A stretch of 64,000 nucleotides of DNA, from positions 1,054,001-1,118,000 of the forward strand of contig NW_026570249.1 of NCBI RefSeq assembly GCF_019649055.1, read 5' to 3'. Positions 48,930 through 60,846 of the stretch are shown piece after piece. A model generated the notes under the pieces. That model was not told where the DNA came from. It saw only the letters and a list, made by a program, of their open reading frames with translations, and did no database searches. Positions within the stretch are counted from its first letter, which is position 1. Every line of letters begins with the position of its first letter. The translations under genes were made by a program, and so were the position numbers. The stretch comes from Paramacrobiotus metropolitanus (taxonomy: Eukaryota > Tardigrada > Eutardigrada > Parachela > Macrobiotidae).

Positions 48930-49783
48930 ATGGAACAAGTATCTTTATTTCCCAGAAGACTGTACAACCCAAACGCTGTGCTAAGCTTTGGGGCTTTACA
49001 ACTGACTTTCGGAATATTCTTTTTTCTATTGGACATCGGAGGTAACAATTGTTCAAATGAGTCAATGTCTGAAGAATGTTGTGCGCTAAACTTATAACTA
49101 GGTCCTTCATAATTTATCGCACGTTTTTGCATTAATCGAGAATTCTTTGATTGATGCTCAATCTTGCAGTGTTCGCTTACGGAAAAAGCCATAGCACAAC
49201 CCGCACTATAACTCGGGAAGGATATGACGAAGTCGATGCGTACAGCTGTTCCCCACCTAGTTATACTGGCATTGGCTCGGGATTTTTCTGCGGCTTCTGG
49301 TTTATTTTGAGCGGCTCGTTCGGCACAGCTGCCGGACAGCGGCTTGCAGCGGACGAGGGACCGCGATGCCGACGTTGTCATTTAGTGACGTCCCTAGTGC
49401 TCAGCATTCTGGGGTTTCTGTTGTGCATAATTTGGGCCGCGCTTACCGGTGTAATTGTTAGTCTGAGCTGCGTGGTATTCAATGACTCGTATCCAGGAGC
49501 AATCGCAGCCGTTCACACGGCGATATTTTGTATTATGGTGATCATCAATCTGGGCCAAATTATTTCTGCCAGTGTGAACATTTATCACCTCCCTCCGCCG
49601 GTGGCTGCCATTATGCACACAATGACCTCAACGGCATCGGATCACCAGATGATTGCTGCTGCGGTGCATACACATCCAGAGTTTGTGCCTGCTCCGGCGG
49701 TGGTTCCAGTTGTCCCTCCTTACTACACATATGGACAATATGGTCACATTCAACAAGCTGTGGAAGCGCATCCCAGAATCTAG
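48930..49783 (+). CDS. Four-pass membrane protein, MS4A/CD20-like (copy G)
   Basis: Exons 48930-49041 and 49170-49783, phase 1, 241 residues. N-terminus MEQVSLFPRRLYNPN; helix 1 AVLSFGALQLTFGIFFFLLDI; a longer polar linker than the other copies, with Ser/Thr and CSPPS; helix 2 IGSGFFCGFWFILSGSFGTAAGQR (GSGFF replaces GSGFW); loop DEGPRCRRCHLV with two Cys; helix 3 SLVLSILGFLLCIIWAALTG; helix 4 VHTAIFCIMVIINLGQIISASVNIY. Tail: MHTMTST, MIAAAVHTHP, PPYY (PPxY form) and IQQAVEAHPRI. Closest to copy E by tail and loop. Cys content around helices 2 and 3 is unusual and could allow palmitoylation (inference). Confidence 0.86.
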
Positions 49784-50557
49784 CGACTTGTGCAGGCAAA
49801 GACTGATATTACGCTAGATATCGTACATCCCCTAACTTGTAAACTCTTTCTGACACGCTGTGGATTTGCCAACGTTTTTTGTATTTTTTATTCGCAAATT
49901 TGTTTGCTACACTAAGTATACTGTAACAAATGCAAAATTTCATGTGCATCTTGGTGACTGAACTCTTTACGTTTCGTGTACTGTAACGCTGGCCTACTTT
50001 ATCAGTCGTCTCGATTACCATTAGTAGAATCTGCGTCGACCCTTATCAACAAGAATTTAACTCAATACCTGGTAATCCCGAGCGGAGAAAGTTGCCGTTA
50101 ACAAACAAGGTCAAAGGAGTTGAGAGGCATCATGAAGATTTGCGCTGTCGCAATACACTAAATCTTTTTCAACCCTAATTACGTTAAGATGTATGGCTAA
50201 CGGCTCTATCCATCTTCAGTAACTCGCTGTAGGGCGCATTCCCGTGATTAGTGCCTGAACTACATACAAAGAACTGCATTACGGCGCACAAAACACAGGT
50301 GCGCTAAAACTTCGAAGATACAGACATGCGCAGAAACGTTAAAGGGACCGCGTTCGGGTAAAATACAATGTCAATCTGTTCCGGAAGAGACCACTTAAAA
50401 ATGGTCTAACGGCAAAACTACTTAAGTACGCCGAAGAGATCCTCCTCACTGTGGTCGGTTGTTATCGGGTGACTTTAATTTCCGGGATTCGAGCAGGTTT
50501 TTGCACATGTTCTCTATTTAACGATCTTGAGTTTTTCTATTGTCCCCGCTGCGACAT
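49784..50557. other. Intergenic region upstream of the GPCR
   Basis: About 770 bases, no gene seen. Confidence 0.4.
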
Positions 50558-50565
50558 TATATAAA
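50558..50565 (+). promoter_or_regulatory. TATA box of the GPCR gene
   Basis: TATATAAA lies 95 bases before the GPCR start codon, with a short GC-rich sequence downstream. It is a strong core-promoter match. Confidence 0.6.
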
Positions 50566-50659
50566 CCCGCACGCAATACTGGCATTCCAGTACTCGGTTT
50601 TCCTGCCTTTGCAACACTCATTTGGACTTCGCACAGAAGATAGTTCCTGGTAATTCAAC

Positions 50660-51735
50660 ATGACTTCCTTACCCAATCGAAGTTCGAATTATACCGAAAT
50701 TTTTAATACATCCATGCGTTGTGGAGGAAAATTCACAACCACCTCACAGCAACGCAGTCTCATGTTAATACTCTTCTGCATCTGCTCAGTCGGAGCGTTC
50801 TGCAGTTTCATCAACCTCCTAGTGTTCCGCAAGTGGAAGAATAAGCAACCGTTTCTGTACTTTCACGTGTCGTTATCTCTGGCCGAAGGTCTGTATCTTT
50901 TGATGCTGACACCGTCGCTATTGGCCCGCGTCATTGGCACATCACCGTCGCATCTCTGGCCGTACATCATTGGCGTTGTGGCGTCGTACTACGGCGCTAT
51001 GTTGTACAATATTCACATCTTCTGTATCAGTATGGACCGCTGGATATCGGTGGATTTTTCTGTGTTCTACCGCAATCGTATTGGCCGACTGGTGATATTG
51101 GGAGTGGTCAGCGGAATGTGGATTTATTGTACGGTTTTTGCTGCGGTCTTGTTTTCGGTGCTCGGGCAGTATATCGTGGTGTCTTGCACGTCGGTGGCCG
51201 TTTTTACGTATCCGAAGATCTGGTTTGCTGTTTATGTGGAGGGCAGTCTGGTGTTCACGACCGGTGTCGTTGCGGTAACACAGTCGCGGCTTATCTTCGT
51301 CGCCATCAGGGCAAAGCTGCGCGTGCTACGTACCCGCAAAATTAACTCGGCCTCTTTGTCGTACGGTAAGAGTAGCTTTAAAGTTCATTTAAGCCATTGG
51401 TTTACGTTGGTTTTATCTTCATAGGTGAAACAGGAGGAAGTGTGAATAATAGTGGACGCAGGAATATCATATCGGAGTCGAAGCGGACCAAGGAACTGCT
51501 GGCCGTTATGACGAAAACGGTTTTGACGGGATCGATCGTCGTTATTCTAGCCGTTGTGTGCCAGATTCCCATGGCGATTCTACGGTGGACGAACCAATCA
51601 CAGAGCAGTCTTTACGCGTTATTTGTGCTGCTGTTTCACGGAGAGCATATTTTACCGTTATTTGTATACATCATTTTTTATCCTCAGTATCGGCTAGCGG
51701 TACGGTCTTTGATTAAGCAATCCGTCGATTTCTGA
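50660..51735 (+). CDS. Rhodopsin-like G protein-coupled receptor, orphan
   Basis: Exons 50660-51365 and 51425-51735, joined in phase 1 by a 59-base intron, 338 residues. Extracellular N-terminus with three N-glycosylation sites (NRS, NYT, NTS). Seven hydrophobic segments: about 36-56, 66-92, 99-125, 143-169, 186-214, then, after a basic Ser-rich third cytoplasmic loop (KINSASLSYGETGGSVNN..., SKRTKEL), TVLTGSIVVILAVVCQIPMA and a seventh ending LPLFVYIIFYPQYR. MDRW at residues 125-128 replaces the DRY motif at the end of helix 3; the helix 7 NPxxY is reduced to an FYPQY-like form. It should couple an extracellular ligand to G proteins. The ligand cannot be told; lineage-expanded peptide or chemosensory receptors have this look. 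It lies inside the four-pass cluster. Confidence 0.85.
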
Positions 51736-52699
51736 TATTTTTCGTTACGTGTATTGAAACTACATTTCGTGGAAGAGAATTACTATGTTTCATATCCGTT
51801 GGTGTAAACGCTACCGGTAGTGGTGTGCCGGATTGTGGATGAAAACAATCGATAGCCTTCGGCAATATAGCTTATAATCGCATCGCATTTCCTGCAGATG
51901 AATTTCTTCTTTATAAAGTTAGTGCAAGTGCAGGCAGGCTTTTAAGTTTTCCCTTCAAAACTGAGTACCCCAGTAAGTCATTTTTAATAGTTCAAAAATT
52001 AAATATTCATATGAAGAAGACAGCTCTGTATTTTTGTAATTTTCACTAAAGTACTGGAGGAGCGACAGACTGACAGTACGTTTTGTTTTCTCTGAAGCAC
52101 ACACTACAGACGTACATGTCGTTTTCACTTTTCATTATGCTGGGAGCGTTCCGCTTACATCAAATGGACCCTTATACTGTAATTATCCTGACACTATCCT
52201 TTCATTGTCTTCCAAAAACGATGGCCTCAAACTAGAATTTGAACAATTGTTTATGTACTGAGTGTGTCAACACAATGACTGTGGCTTGTGACACAAGCGT
52301 CAAAAACACGGATTGGCGCTAATGCACACTATTTCGCGCTTTGATACTTATTTCCTCTCCGTCGTACAATGACAATTTAATTTCTGAACTTAAGTCACGA
52401 GCATCGTCATTCCTGACATGAAAAGCCTGTAAGCCAGAAGTGCGTTTCTCGTCAGTTTGCCAACAAAACGGCCTGAACGTCACTCGGATCTATTTAAGAC
52501 ACAAACTTTGCGCCGAAGTTAGCAGACGTTGTTGTGGCATCTCGAGTACACCTCCGAGTTGCGCCTTTTGTTTTGCAGTCTGCTAAGCAAAAACTCTCAC
52601 TAACGACAGCTTTCTAATTTCTGTAACCAGAGTCAACAGAAGTAGCTAAGGGGATAGCTTTGCTATCTAGCTAAGCGTTTTAAAATTCCTCTCCTGATC
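51736..52699. other. Intergenic region between the GPCR and copy H
   Basis: About 960 bases, no gene seen. TATTTAAG near 52490 is a possible TATA element for copy H. Confidence 0.35.
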
Positions 52700-53476
52700 A
52701 TGCATCAAGAATCGGCGAAAGGACAACTTTACAAACGTGCTGCTGTGCTATGTTTTGGAGTTCTATATATCGTGTTTGGAATACTGCTTGTATTACTAGA
52801 CACAGTCGGTAAGGTTACGTAAAAGGCGGATTTCATAGTTTGGAAAGGAGAAGGGAAATTGAGTACGCTAGCAACATGCCTGAAAGTTTACTAATCCAGG
52901 GTACAAATTTTAAAGCGAGGCTAAGCTCTGATAATTACATATCGCATGGCAGTGTTTGGAAGATCAAAGCGCTGTTGATTTTGTATGACCTTAACTTGTG
53001 CTGCAGATGTTGCACTGAAACGACCAGAGATAACATGCATCGTACTGCCGGGGATTGTAATCGGTTCGGGATTTTGGACAGGCGCCTTTTTTATTGTGGC
53101 GGGTATCGTCGGAATTCTTGCCGGTCAACGCATTCCGCCCAACGAAGGACCACGCGCTCGCCGTTCCTCTTTAATAACCACTTTAATATTTAGCATCCTG
53201 GGATTGCATGCAGCTCTGGCACTCAGTGCTCTTTCCATTCTTTCGTCTGTGTACTTTTTGAATGATTGTTTTAATCAGGATTTCTCCGGGTTCATCATAA
53301 CTCTAACCCATGCAGTTATTTTCTGCATCATGGTGCTTATTAATGTCGGTCAATTGGTATCGATCAGTGTCAACCTGCACAGAATGCCACCGCCGCCGGT
53401 GACGAACGCTCGTATGATCGCGAAACCGGAGTTGTGGATGATTGCAACGGCTGTTAACACTCATCCACCGGTCTGA
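52700..53476 (+). CDS. Four-pass membrane protein, MS4A/CD20-like (copy H, short tail)
   Basis: Exons 52700-52808 and 53007-53476, phase 1, 192 residues. N-terminus MHQESAKGQLYKR; helix 1 AAVLCFGVLYIVFGILLVLLD; helix 2 IGSGFWTGAFFIVAGIVGILAGQR; loop PPNEGPRARRSSL; helix 3 TTLIFSILGLHAALALSALS; helix 4 LTHAVIFCIMVLINVGQLVSISVNLHRMP. The tail stops right after MIATAVNTHPPV, so it keeps the TAVNTHP box but lacks the PPxY and the QQAV..HP end present in copies C, E, F and G. The shortening looks like a clean stop rather than a frameshift. Function unknown. Confidence 0.86.
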
Positions 53477-53954
53477 CGGATCCTAAAAACGTTCTCATTG
53501 CTACTGTTATGGTGGACATTTCTAGGGCTCGTGTTCCACGAGCCCTGCTAGCATGAGCGCAGAACAGCTAGTACACAGAAGTACCAGACCTCAACGAATA
53601 AAAAAATATAGACGGTACAGGTAGGACGTGAAGTTATAACGTCGTCAATATGACTTGCGATCTTCTGAATTCGAAATCAGTTCAAAGTACCCGGCATGAA
53701 ACTTAAAAGCGTGCTCGTACGTGTACACGAATATTTTTACTGAACCATCTTGTTTGTAGTCGGCCGAGCACTATTCTTATCTGCATTTCTTTTGATGTAA
53801 ACCCTTACTCTAACGTTCCACCGTAAGAAGGCTGGTGCCGTCACAATCTCATTTTTTACCATGTAAACCGCGAAAGATATCTGAAGATCTCAAACCCAAA
53901 CGGATTGCTAGTTCGTAGTTGGACCGATATGCGTCAGCCGTCAAGTATCGTGGC
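53477..53954. other. Convergent intergenic region
   Basis: Between copy H (plus) and the end of the 12-exon secreted protein (minus). Contains a small hairpin (GGCTCGTG/CACGAGCC at about 53527-53545), possibly part of a 3' end. No gene seen. Confidence 0.4.
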
Positions 53955-56900
53955 TCAAGTCATTTGTTGTTTATCCGCAACAACATATGCCCTGGCTTTA
54001 AAGCATGTTGTCCTGCACATGTATTCGTGTAGCCCTTCCGACGACGCCTCAAGAATTACTGCCGGGATCAGATTTTGTCTCTCTGTGCGTTTCCAACCGG
54101 CAGAAGCAGTTGGGAACCCCGTCAGTATCACCTTTCCATAGACCTCCATATAATCGAATGTCAACCTCTGCATGAGAGAGGGCAACAGTCATTATAATAT
54201 GAATGGACTATACTTTTCTATAAAGCATCTGCTCTATAAAGCATCTGCGATTGCGCACCATTTCTGTTGGATCTGGCTCCTGACCGCCCGGGGATAAAAA
54301 CGCTGCAGGAGTATGCAGAGGAAAAATTATAACCCGCGTAGAAATGTCGCTAGGGCCATCGCCAAAAAATGTGTCAACGTGTATCTTCAGCTTTCCGTCA
54401 GGCAGCTGACTGATTTCCATACTCGAATTTGCAAAGCCTGGTTGAGAACCTGACAGTGAAACAAAAGCAACAACATTACACTTCTTTATAACGGATAGGC
54501 GAAATCCTTCTGAGTTCGAATAATTTTATTATTTTCAGTTATATAGCAACAAGTGGTACAAATATTTGCTAATGTTATTACTTTTATGATTTTAGTGAAA
54601 CCGCATAGGATGAGATAGTTTGATTCTTACTTTGTACATCAAATAGTATCCGTTTACAGATAGTTAGGTGCATATACTGCATGTGCAGCTGCTCTTATTT
54701 CCTGCTGTTAATTAAATATTGCAGCTGCAGATTAGCATACGCACAATTATCAACGCGCCTAGGCATATTTCTTACCTTTGCCGGTGAAAATGAACTTCCC
54801 CAAAATGAGAGAAGATGCAATGCGCTGATAATATTTATCCCACTGATGTGCCCTCCATTGTCCTGGCCGGATTCCCTCTGTGTAGTGCTGGAAGCGCAGT
54901 TTTAAGTTTCGGTTATAAGGATATAAGGATGCGAATTAAATACTAATCAACGGCGCAGATTCGTACAGGTGAATCGAGTCTATCAAAATACTTTAATCAC
55001 CGGCATAAGCCGCAAAGTAACTGTACCACATGCAATCCTGCATTGGACGATTCCTCAATTTTCAGTGTCAAATTGCGCTCCAGTTCACCTTCGGATCCAT
55101 TTTGATACCGCGCATACGACAGAATATTAATTGTCAACTGCCCATCCGTTCCCAGTTCACTGCTGACCTAACCATTAATGTGACCTTTCGACAAAAATTC
55201 AGTTTCCTGCACGACAAATTACAATTTCTGACCAGGATTCTATGGTTGTCTGAAACGTTTTTGTCTTGCTCTACAACATCATTGGCTTTGATTCGGTAAG
55301 GCATCTTGCGGCATCCCAGCTGAAGCAGGACATCACGGCCGTCTGGTCCTTGAGTTATGCTGATGCGCTTTCTTGTGGTGCAGTTTACGTTAGAGTTATC
55401 GTCATCTGGGAGTTATCACAAAGCTGTTGGCTTTAATCAGTTTCCATTAAAGTGATAGCGTCCTGACCTGGAAATGTTCGTGGTTCGACGTCATTTTCGG
55501 TATCTTCGTAGGTGCCATGATACGTCCAGGGAATTGTGCGCTTGAATGTTAGCGTAGCATTTTTGTGCTCACCGATAATATGCTGCAAAATAACGCCGTA
55601 ATCCAATACAAATTGATGCTTAAGTAACTGCCGGTCGGGAATAATGCGTGCAAAGACGAGTGATTAGCACAAACCTGTGTTATTGTCTGGAACTGAAACT
55701 CGGTTTTAATGGTGACATTAGATTCCAAACGACGGCGCAGTGAGGTTGAGAAAGCAGTCGACTGATCAACGTGTACACGCAGTCCCTGCACAAACAATCA
55801 AACATGCCAGTTGCTGCTGTTGATGAAAGAAATTATGCAAAATTTCACTATGGAAAATTTTTTTACCTGAGTGATTTCCAGCAGATGTTTGGCGCTATGA
55901 TTCCAAATGTATCCCTCGTAGCGAAAATGCTCCGTATCGTAAAAAAGTGTCGATTCAATTTCGTCAGCTTGATGAAACGGACGCTGTGAAATCGAATAGC
56001 CGCTTTGGTTTGTCCATCTCAAAGGACTGCTGTTATCTGTGGGCATACGAACCGATACAATATCGGACGAATCGGGTACCGAACCGGACATCAATTTAGT
56101 ACCAGTAATTAGGATGGTCGCTCAGCAGTACTTACTGTAGCTCAAAATGTCATTTGCCGTATCGATGGCAGCCGCATCAGGATCTATGACGAACGCGCCC
56201 AACATGTACCATCTCATTGCTGGCACATAAAGCGCTTTTGGTTGCCCGTTGAAACTCTGATGGCAAGCACAATATTAATTAATATTCAGCCGTTTGAATT
56301 TTGAAGTTTTGTATTGTCAGTGTAAATCCGTGCCAAATGGCACAGCGGTGGACAAGACAGGTAACTAGTTTCGATACTTGTATGTTTCAGAAAAATGAAA
56401 TCTGAAATACTTACAACTTCTATTCCTTGCTCAGTTGCTTTGAAGAGAATTGTAGTTTCCGTAGTCGCGCATGACCCCCAGGAGCGTCTTATCTTGGCAT
56501 GTATGCTGCCGTTCACTAATGCGAGCATAACCTGCAATAAAAATTGGCTGAGAAAAGTCATCCACCTGATAAAAATCAAGAGATTCTAAGACGTAAATTA
56601 CCTGTACTTGGCCTCCTTCCACCTTTTCGGTAATTTTTTCGTTGAGCTTGAACGGAATGCATTGCGCAAAAACACCATTTCTGCTGCTTGGGCTATTTTT
56701 AAAGAAAACACAATATGCGTCGTGTTCGATGAAATTTCCAGGTATGAATTCGAAAATGTTCCCTTTTTTCAGATCGATTATGTCCGAAATATCTAAACGA
56801 TGCAACAAACATAAACGATCTAAACGTTGACCCATAAATAAATCTTTGAATACTATAAATTCTAAAACTTGTTTTGCGCTTTCTTACTGAAGATATTCCA

Positions 56901-57683
56901 TAAAGCGCTAATGTGGTTTATCTTGTCTTCCCCGTTAGTGAATGCACCAAGGTAGGCGTCCGGGATTTTCCTTTCTGGTCGTTGTTTATACGTCGAACCT
57001 GCTTGTTAACACAAATCCCGATTTTTATCCTATACAGCGATCTAACGAAAGAATGTTTAGCTGCATTGTTTATATTGACTTTATATCGTGATTAAGTAAC
57101 AATACATTTTACAGTTATTTCGTATTTACTGTATTACCGCTTTTTAGCTTCATTATGTATAAGTATTGCCGGGCATGTTCTAGCAGAGTAGTGGCTGTTT
57201 TATATATGCATACTCGTACAAACGGTTATTATTTTAAATACGGTAACCTTGTTACTTGTGGATTGATTTACTACAGCTATGTAATTTTTGCCATAGTCCC
57301 AGGCATCTATATGCAGATACATCTCGTAATGCATATATATTGGACCATAGAAGAAATCCTGTCAAGTTACCAGTAACAATCAAGGAATACATAATCGGTG
57401 CAAAAGAATGTTTTAAGCAAAATAAGAATGCGTATACCACTTTAAATTTACCTGGGAATACTGCCGACGACGCACTCCAGGTATTTGAACCAGTACCGTA
57501 GCTCGAGGTCGAGCGAGAACTACTGCCTGAGCGGGAGCCATAGCGCGAACCACTGGTAGATCCGAAGCTGCCGCCGCCGCGTTCACCGCCGCCTCTACCT
57601 CCTCTAGCACTTGTGGGGACTAGAAGCGCCCAACAGATTGTAAGGACACCTGCGGAAGTCAAACCGTAAACATAATCAAACAA
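53955..57683 (-). CDS. Large secreted protein of unknown family (complete copy)
   Basis: Twelve minus-strand exons fit: 57683-57452, 56792-56602, 56531-56415, 56256-56136, 56036-55867, 55785-55675, 55582-55468, 55405-55275, 55167-55027, 54887-54776, 54449-54259, 54167-53955. They give 614 residues, all phases consistent. The N-terminus is signal-like (GVLTICWALLVPTSA), then a Gly/Arg/Ser/Tyr-rich stretch of about 45 residues (RGGRGGGERGGGSFGS...). The rest is a string of beta-rich segments with scattered Cys and glycosylation sites: IFEFIPGNFIEHDAYCVFF, LRWTNQSGYSISQRPF, FRYEGYIWNHSAKHLLEITQ, KRISITQGPDGRDVLLQLGC, MEISQLPDGKLKIHVDTFFG and the last exon TFDYMEVYGKVILTGF ... GLHEYMCRTTC. No transmembrane helix after the signal. 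I recognise no domain. A paralogue starts beyond the right edge and ends at 63251. The donor of exon 11 is GTGCGC in both copies. Confidence 0.75.
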
Positions 57684-59640
57684 AATTTATGGTAAGAGAA
57701 TTGTAGAAATCTGCAGTTACTTTGGCCGTTATTAGCTGGCATACGATATACTGTATTTAGCACCATGCCACCATCCACGGTTTACTTCAGCACAGGTCAC
57801 AAATCAAAGTTATAATTTATCGTAACGAAACTTAAAACCAAAAGAGTAACCGCATGTGGTTTCTGAAACGTAAAAGCAAAAGAATAACCACATGCTGTTT
57901 TCGAACATACGGACTCGCTGTCTGTCGTGGCAGACAAAATCCAAAAATTTAATACCTTAATAATAAATACGCAGTCTCAGCAAGGTTTTTCGAAGTGAGC
58001 AACATTACCGCGGCTTTCTTTAAATACAGTACTGCTATGGGAAATATAAATAGTATGTGCAAGAGCACAGTCAGTCGGAAGGTACGCGTATTTACAACTC
58101 CTGCTTATTGGCATGTTTATAAAATCTTGATGTACACTAACTTTACCGATTATAAGCATTGAAGAATACGGGAATTTGGATGCTGCAAGCATTTTCACTT
58201 TGCTAAATAAAAACACTGCTATAGGTGTAAATTAGCGCTGTTTGCACACTTCCCACATTGTGAACTTAGTGTATAAGCTTTGTAAAAGTTGAACGCTTGA
58301 TTTTTATCACTATGTGCAATCAAATATTTAACTTTAAGACTCAAAGATATATCTTCGATAAAGGAGGATAAAAATCAACGTGTTACTACATAATATATTT
58401 CAACCTCTTTGGTGTTTACTACATCTAGTGATGTGTGAAATTTAGTCGAACGTTTGTGAATCATGCATGACAAAAATTGACACAAACTTTGACCCTTTGA
58501 CACACTTTTTCACAGCAAGTTGTGGTACAGCAAACTGGAATCGCGTGTATTACAATAGCAGCTATTACAAAAAACAGGAAACAGAACGATAAGTAATCCC
58601 AGCGGCGCATAAAAAACAGCAGATACTATGAAAAACCGCTTTCAGTTTCCGAGATACAGCAAACTTTATAAATGTTAACTTACTGTCCGTGAACGATCAA
58701 ACTATCCATTTAGTGCGAACATCCAGAGTTCGAGCCCCAAAACTGTTTCATGAACTGTACTATCAGCTTGCTGCTTTCCCACACACAACATGAACTTTGG
58801 CAGTAAGTTGCTATTTTATCGATACACGTGATGCCGTTGGGGGGTGACAGTTGCAAAAGTGCCTTGGAATACGCACATGTGGTCTGCCGGATTTGGCTGT
58901 TGTCTTTAAACATTGTCGCCTAACAGATACCTAGTCATCTTGCTGCTATGACCTTTACACGGCCTAACTGCAACATGGAGTTCTGCTGTTAGCCGAACGT
59001 AGAGAAACCCTTTTGAACAAATTTGCGGAAGGAAGAGGTCAGGTAGTTGTCTTAGATATGAGCGTATAAATGGGGCGACTGCGAATACCGTTTCAAGCAG
59101 AACCAACCACGACTATACAAATATAGATAGATATGTGTATGGTTTGCTGATGACGATTTTCAGTTTCCCGTACTCGCTTTCCTGCTGTTTTCTGTTAGAG
59201 GGCACGTGAAAAATATTATTATATGGTATTGCCTAAATTGTATATTTTAAGGTACTGATGCTGTTGATTTCACCGTTTGTTTGGTACGACTGCGGAAGAT
59301 ACGGCGGACACGACTTCGTGGCCGAATAAATATCAATAAATCCATGGCAAAATCAGTCCTCCCTCTTACAGTTACTGACCATACACTATACCTAGCTACA
59401 GTATCTGCACAATTTTTGATTTGAACGGATTTCTGAAAGCACTAACTCAGTTCGGTCAGGTGCACGGAATTTTGGGAAGGCTTTCATTACTGGTCAGGAA
59501 CGTCGCTTACCTGTGTTACCGCCATTCCTGCATTCGTGTTAATGTGAAGCGTTTCATGTGTAATAAAGCTTGTACAGATAAAGTTGCAATTTCATTTTGT
59601 TCAATAATTATAGTAATTTAAATATCTGAAGCTCGCAAAC
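57684..59640. other. Intergenic region between the secreted-protein gene and the tyrosine-recombinase element
   Basis: About 2 kb. A minus-strand open frame at 58913-58710 (67 codons, seven Cys) is Cys-rich and might be a small exon, but it lacks a signal peptide and clear splice partners. Otherwise nothing seen. Confidence 0.35.
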
Positions 59641-59875
59641 GATCATTAAAAAAAGACTCCAATTTATTTCCGTGCAAACCAAACGGATTCTTAATGTTAC
59701 CGCTTCCGGAGTCCACTGTGGGCACTGGAACCCCGGCTGCTGGGAAGCTGGTACTCTCGGCAGTCGGCTGAGTGCGGTGACCGTGGGTCAGCGAGAAGCC
59801 GGCCGACCGGGGGTCGGCAGAGGAGAGCGACCAGTGCCCTGCACAACCGAAGGCCCCAAACAAAACCCCAAACAA

Positions 59876-60846
59876 TCATCGGTAAGGATTGATGCCGTCG
59901 ACAGGCACAGTGCCGCGGATATATTTCGCGAAACATCCGGATTTCCATCGGCCGGTACGTTGAATTTGGCTGTCTTCGCATCCTGCCAAGGCGGCTGTCG
60001 TTGTACCGCCGATGCGGAAGCTGTGGGTACTATACTTCTGGTGATCCGGTAGCGCACGCAAAGTTTCTTCAAGGTGAAATCGACTGCAGAGCGGGTAAGG
60101 TAGGCACCGCTAGACTGAATGAAGAGCGGTTCGCGTTGGCTGGCCATGGTCGTCCTAACCGCTGTGTACGCGTGTAAGGATTCCACGGGACACACGGAAC
60201 GCCCGGTCTTGCGCAGTGACAGACGATAACCATACCCGAACTGATCCGTCTTTGTTGACTTCAGATTCAGAACGACAGAATCTGTGTGGAGTGTAACGTC
60301 TTCCAAGAGGAGGGTCTGCTTGGCTGCAAACTGATTGGGCGCAGCAGCGGTATATTCGCTCACCCTCAAGAGTCCGGTGAAAGCCGCAGTGAAGGCTGCC
60401 CAGTACATTTTCTTATCGAGGGAAGGCAGGCTGGGCTTCGATATTTCGTCTTTCAAGTGACGCATAATCTGCAGCGTGATGGGCAGGCGTTGGTCACGTT
60501 GTTGTCCAGATAAGCGCTGGTAACCGTCCATTGCACGCATCACGACGTTTGAGCCAGCGTACGAAGTTAAGCCACGTTCAACATGCAGCTTACTAATAGC
60601 TGCTAAATACACCTTTGCGGTTGATGGCGCAACATTCCGCAAATGCAAATGCGCGATAAAACGGAGAAGGGTTTCTTTTGATGCCGGCAGGCTGGTTTCA
60701 CCGTGCGCGCGGCAGTACGTGGCAAACTGGTGCCATCCGGACCCATATGTATTTCTGGTAGTCTGCGCCAAGTGGTGTTTCTGCAGCATGGACGCAACAT
60801 CATTCAGCTGACCGAGGCCGTGTAGCTGCTCTGTAAATCGCTCCAT
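59876..60846 (-). pseudogene. Tyrosine recombinase of the YR retroelement (frameshifted)
   Basis: The frame from 60846 encodes the N-terminal SAM-like part (HHLAQTTRNTYGSGWHQFATYC, LHLRNVAPSTAKVYLAAISKLH) and the start of the catalytic domain (YWAAFTAAFTGLLRVSEYTA, with the first catalytic Arg in LLRVSE). After about 60050 the family motif continues in a different frame: STHSFRIGGTTTAALAG (HxxR box) and GRWKSGCFAKYIR (catalytic Tyr in YIR), ending at 59876. The shift lies in or next to a short T/A run near 60058-60062. The enzyme would be cut before its catalytic tyrosine, so this copy is inactive. Confidence 0.78.

Noticed and set aside
56123-56135. Direct joining of secreted-protein exon 4 to the frame beginning at 56094
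   Set aside because: It would need an intron of about 14 bases; the acceptor after 56037 gives a normal intron and keeps the phase.
58715-58745. GAGTTCGAGCCCC, resembling a tRNA B box
   Set aside because: No A box or cloverleaf can be drawn in the flanking 70 bases.
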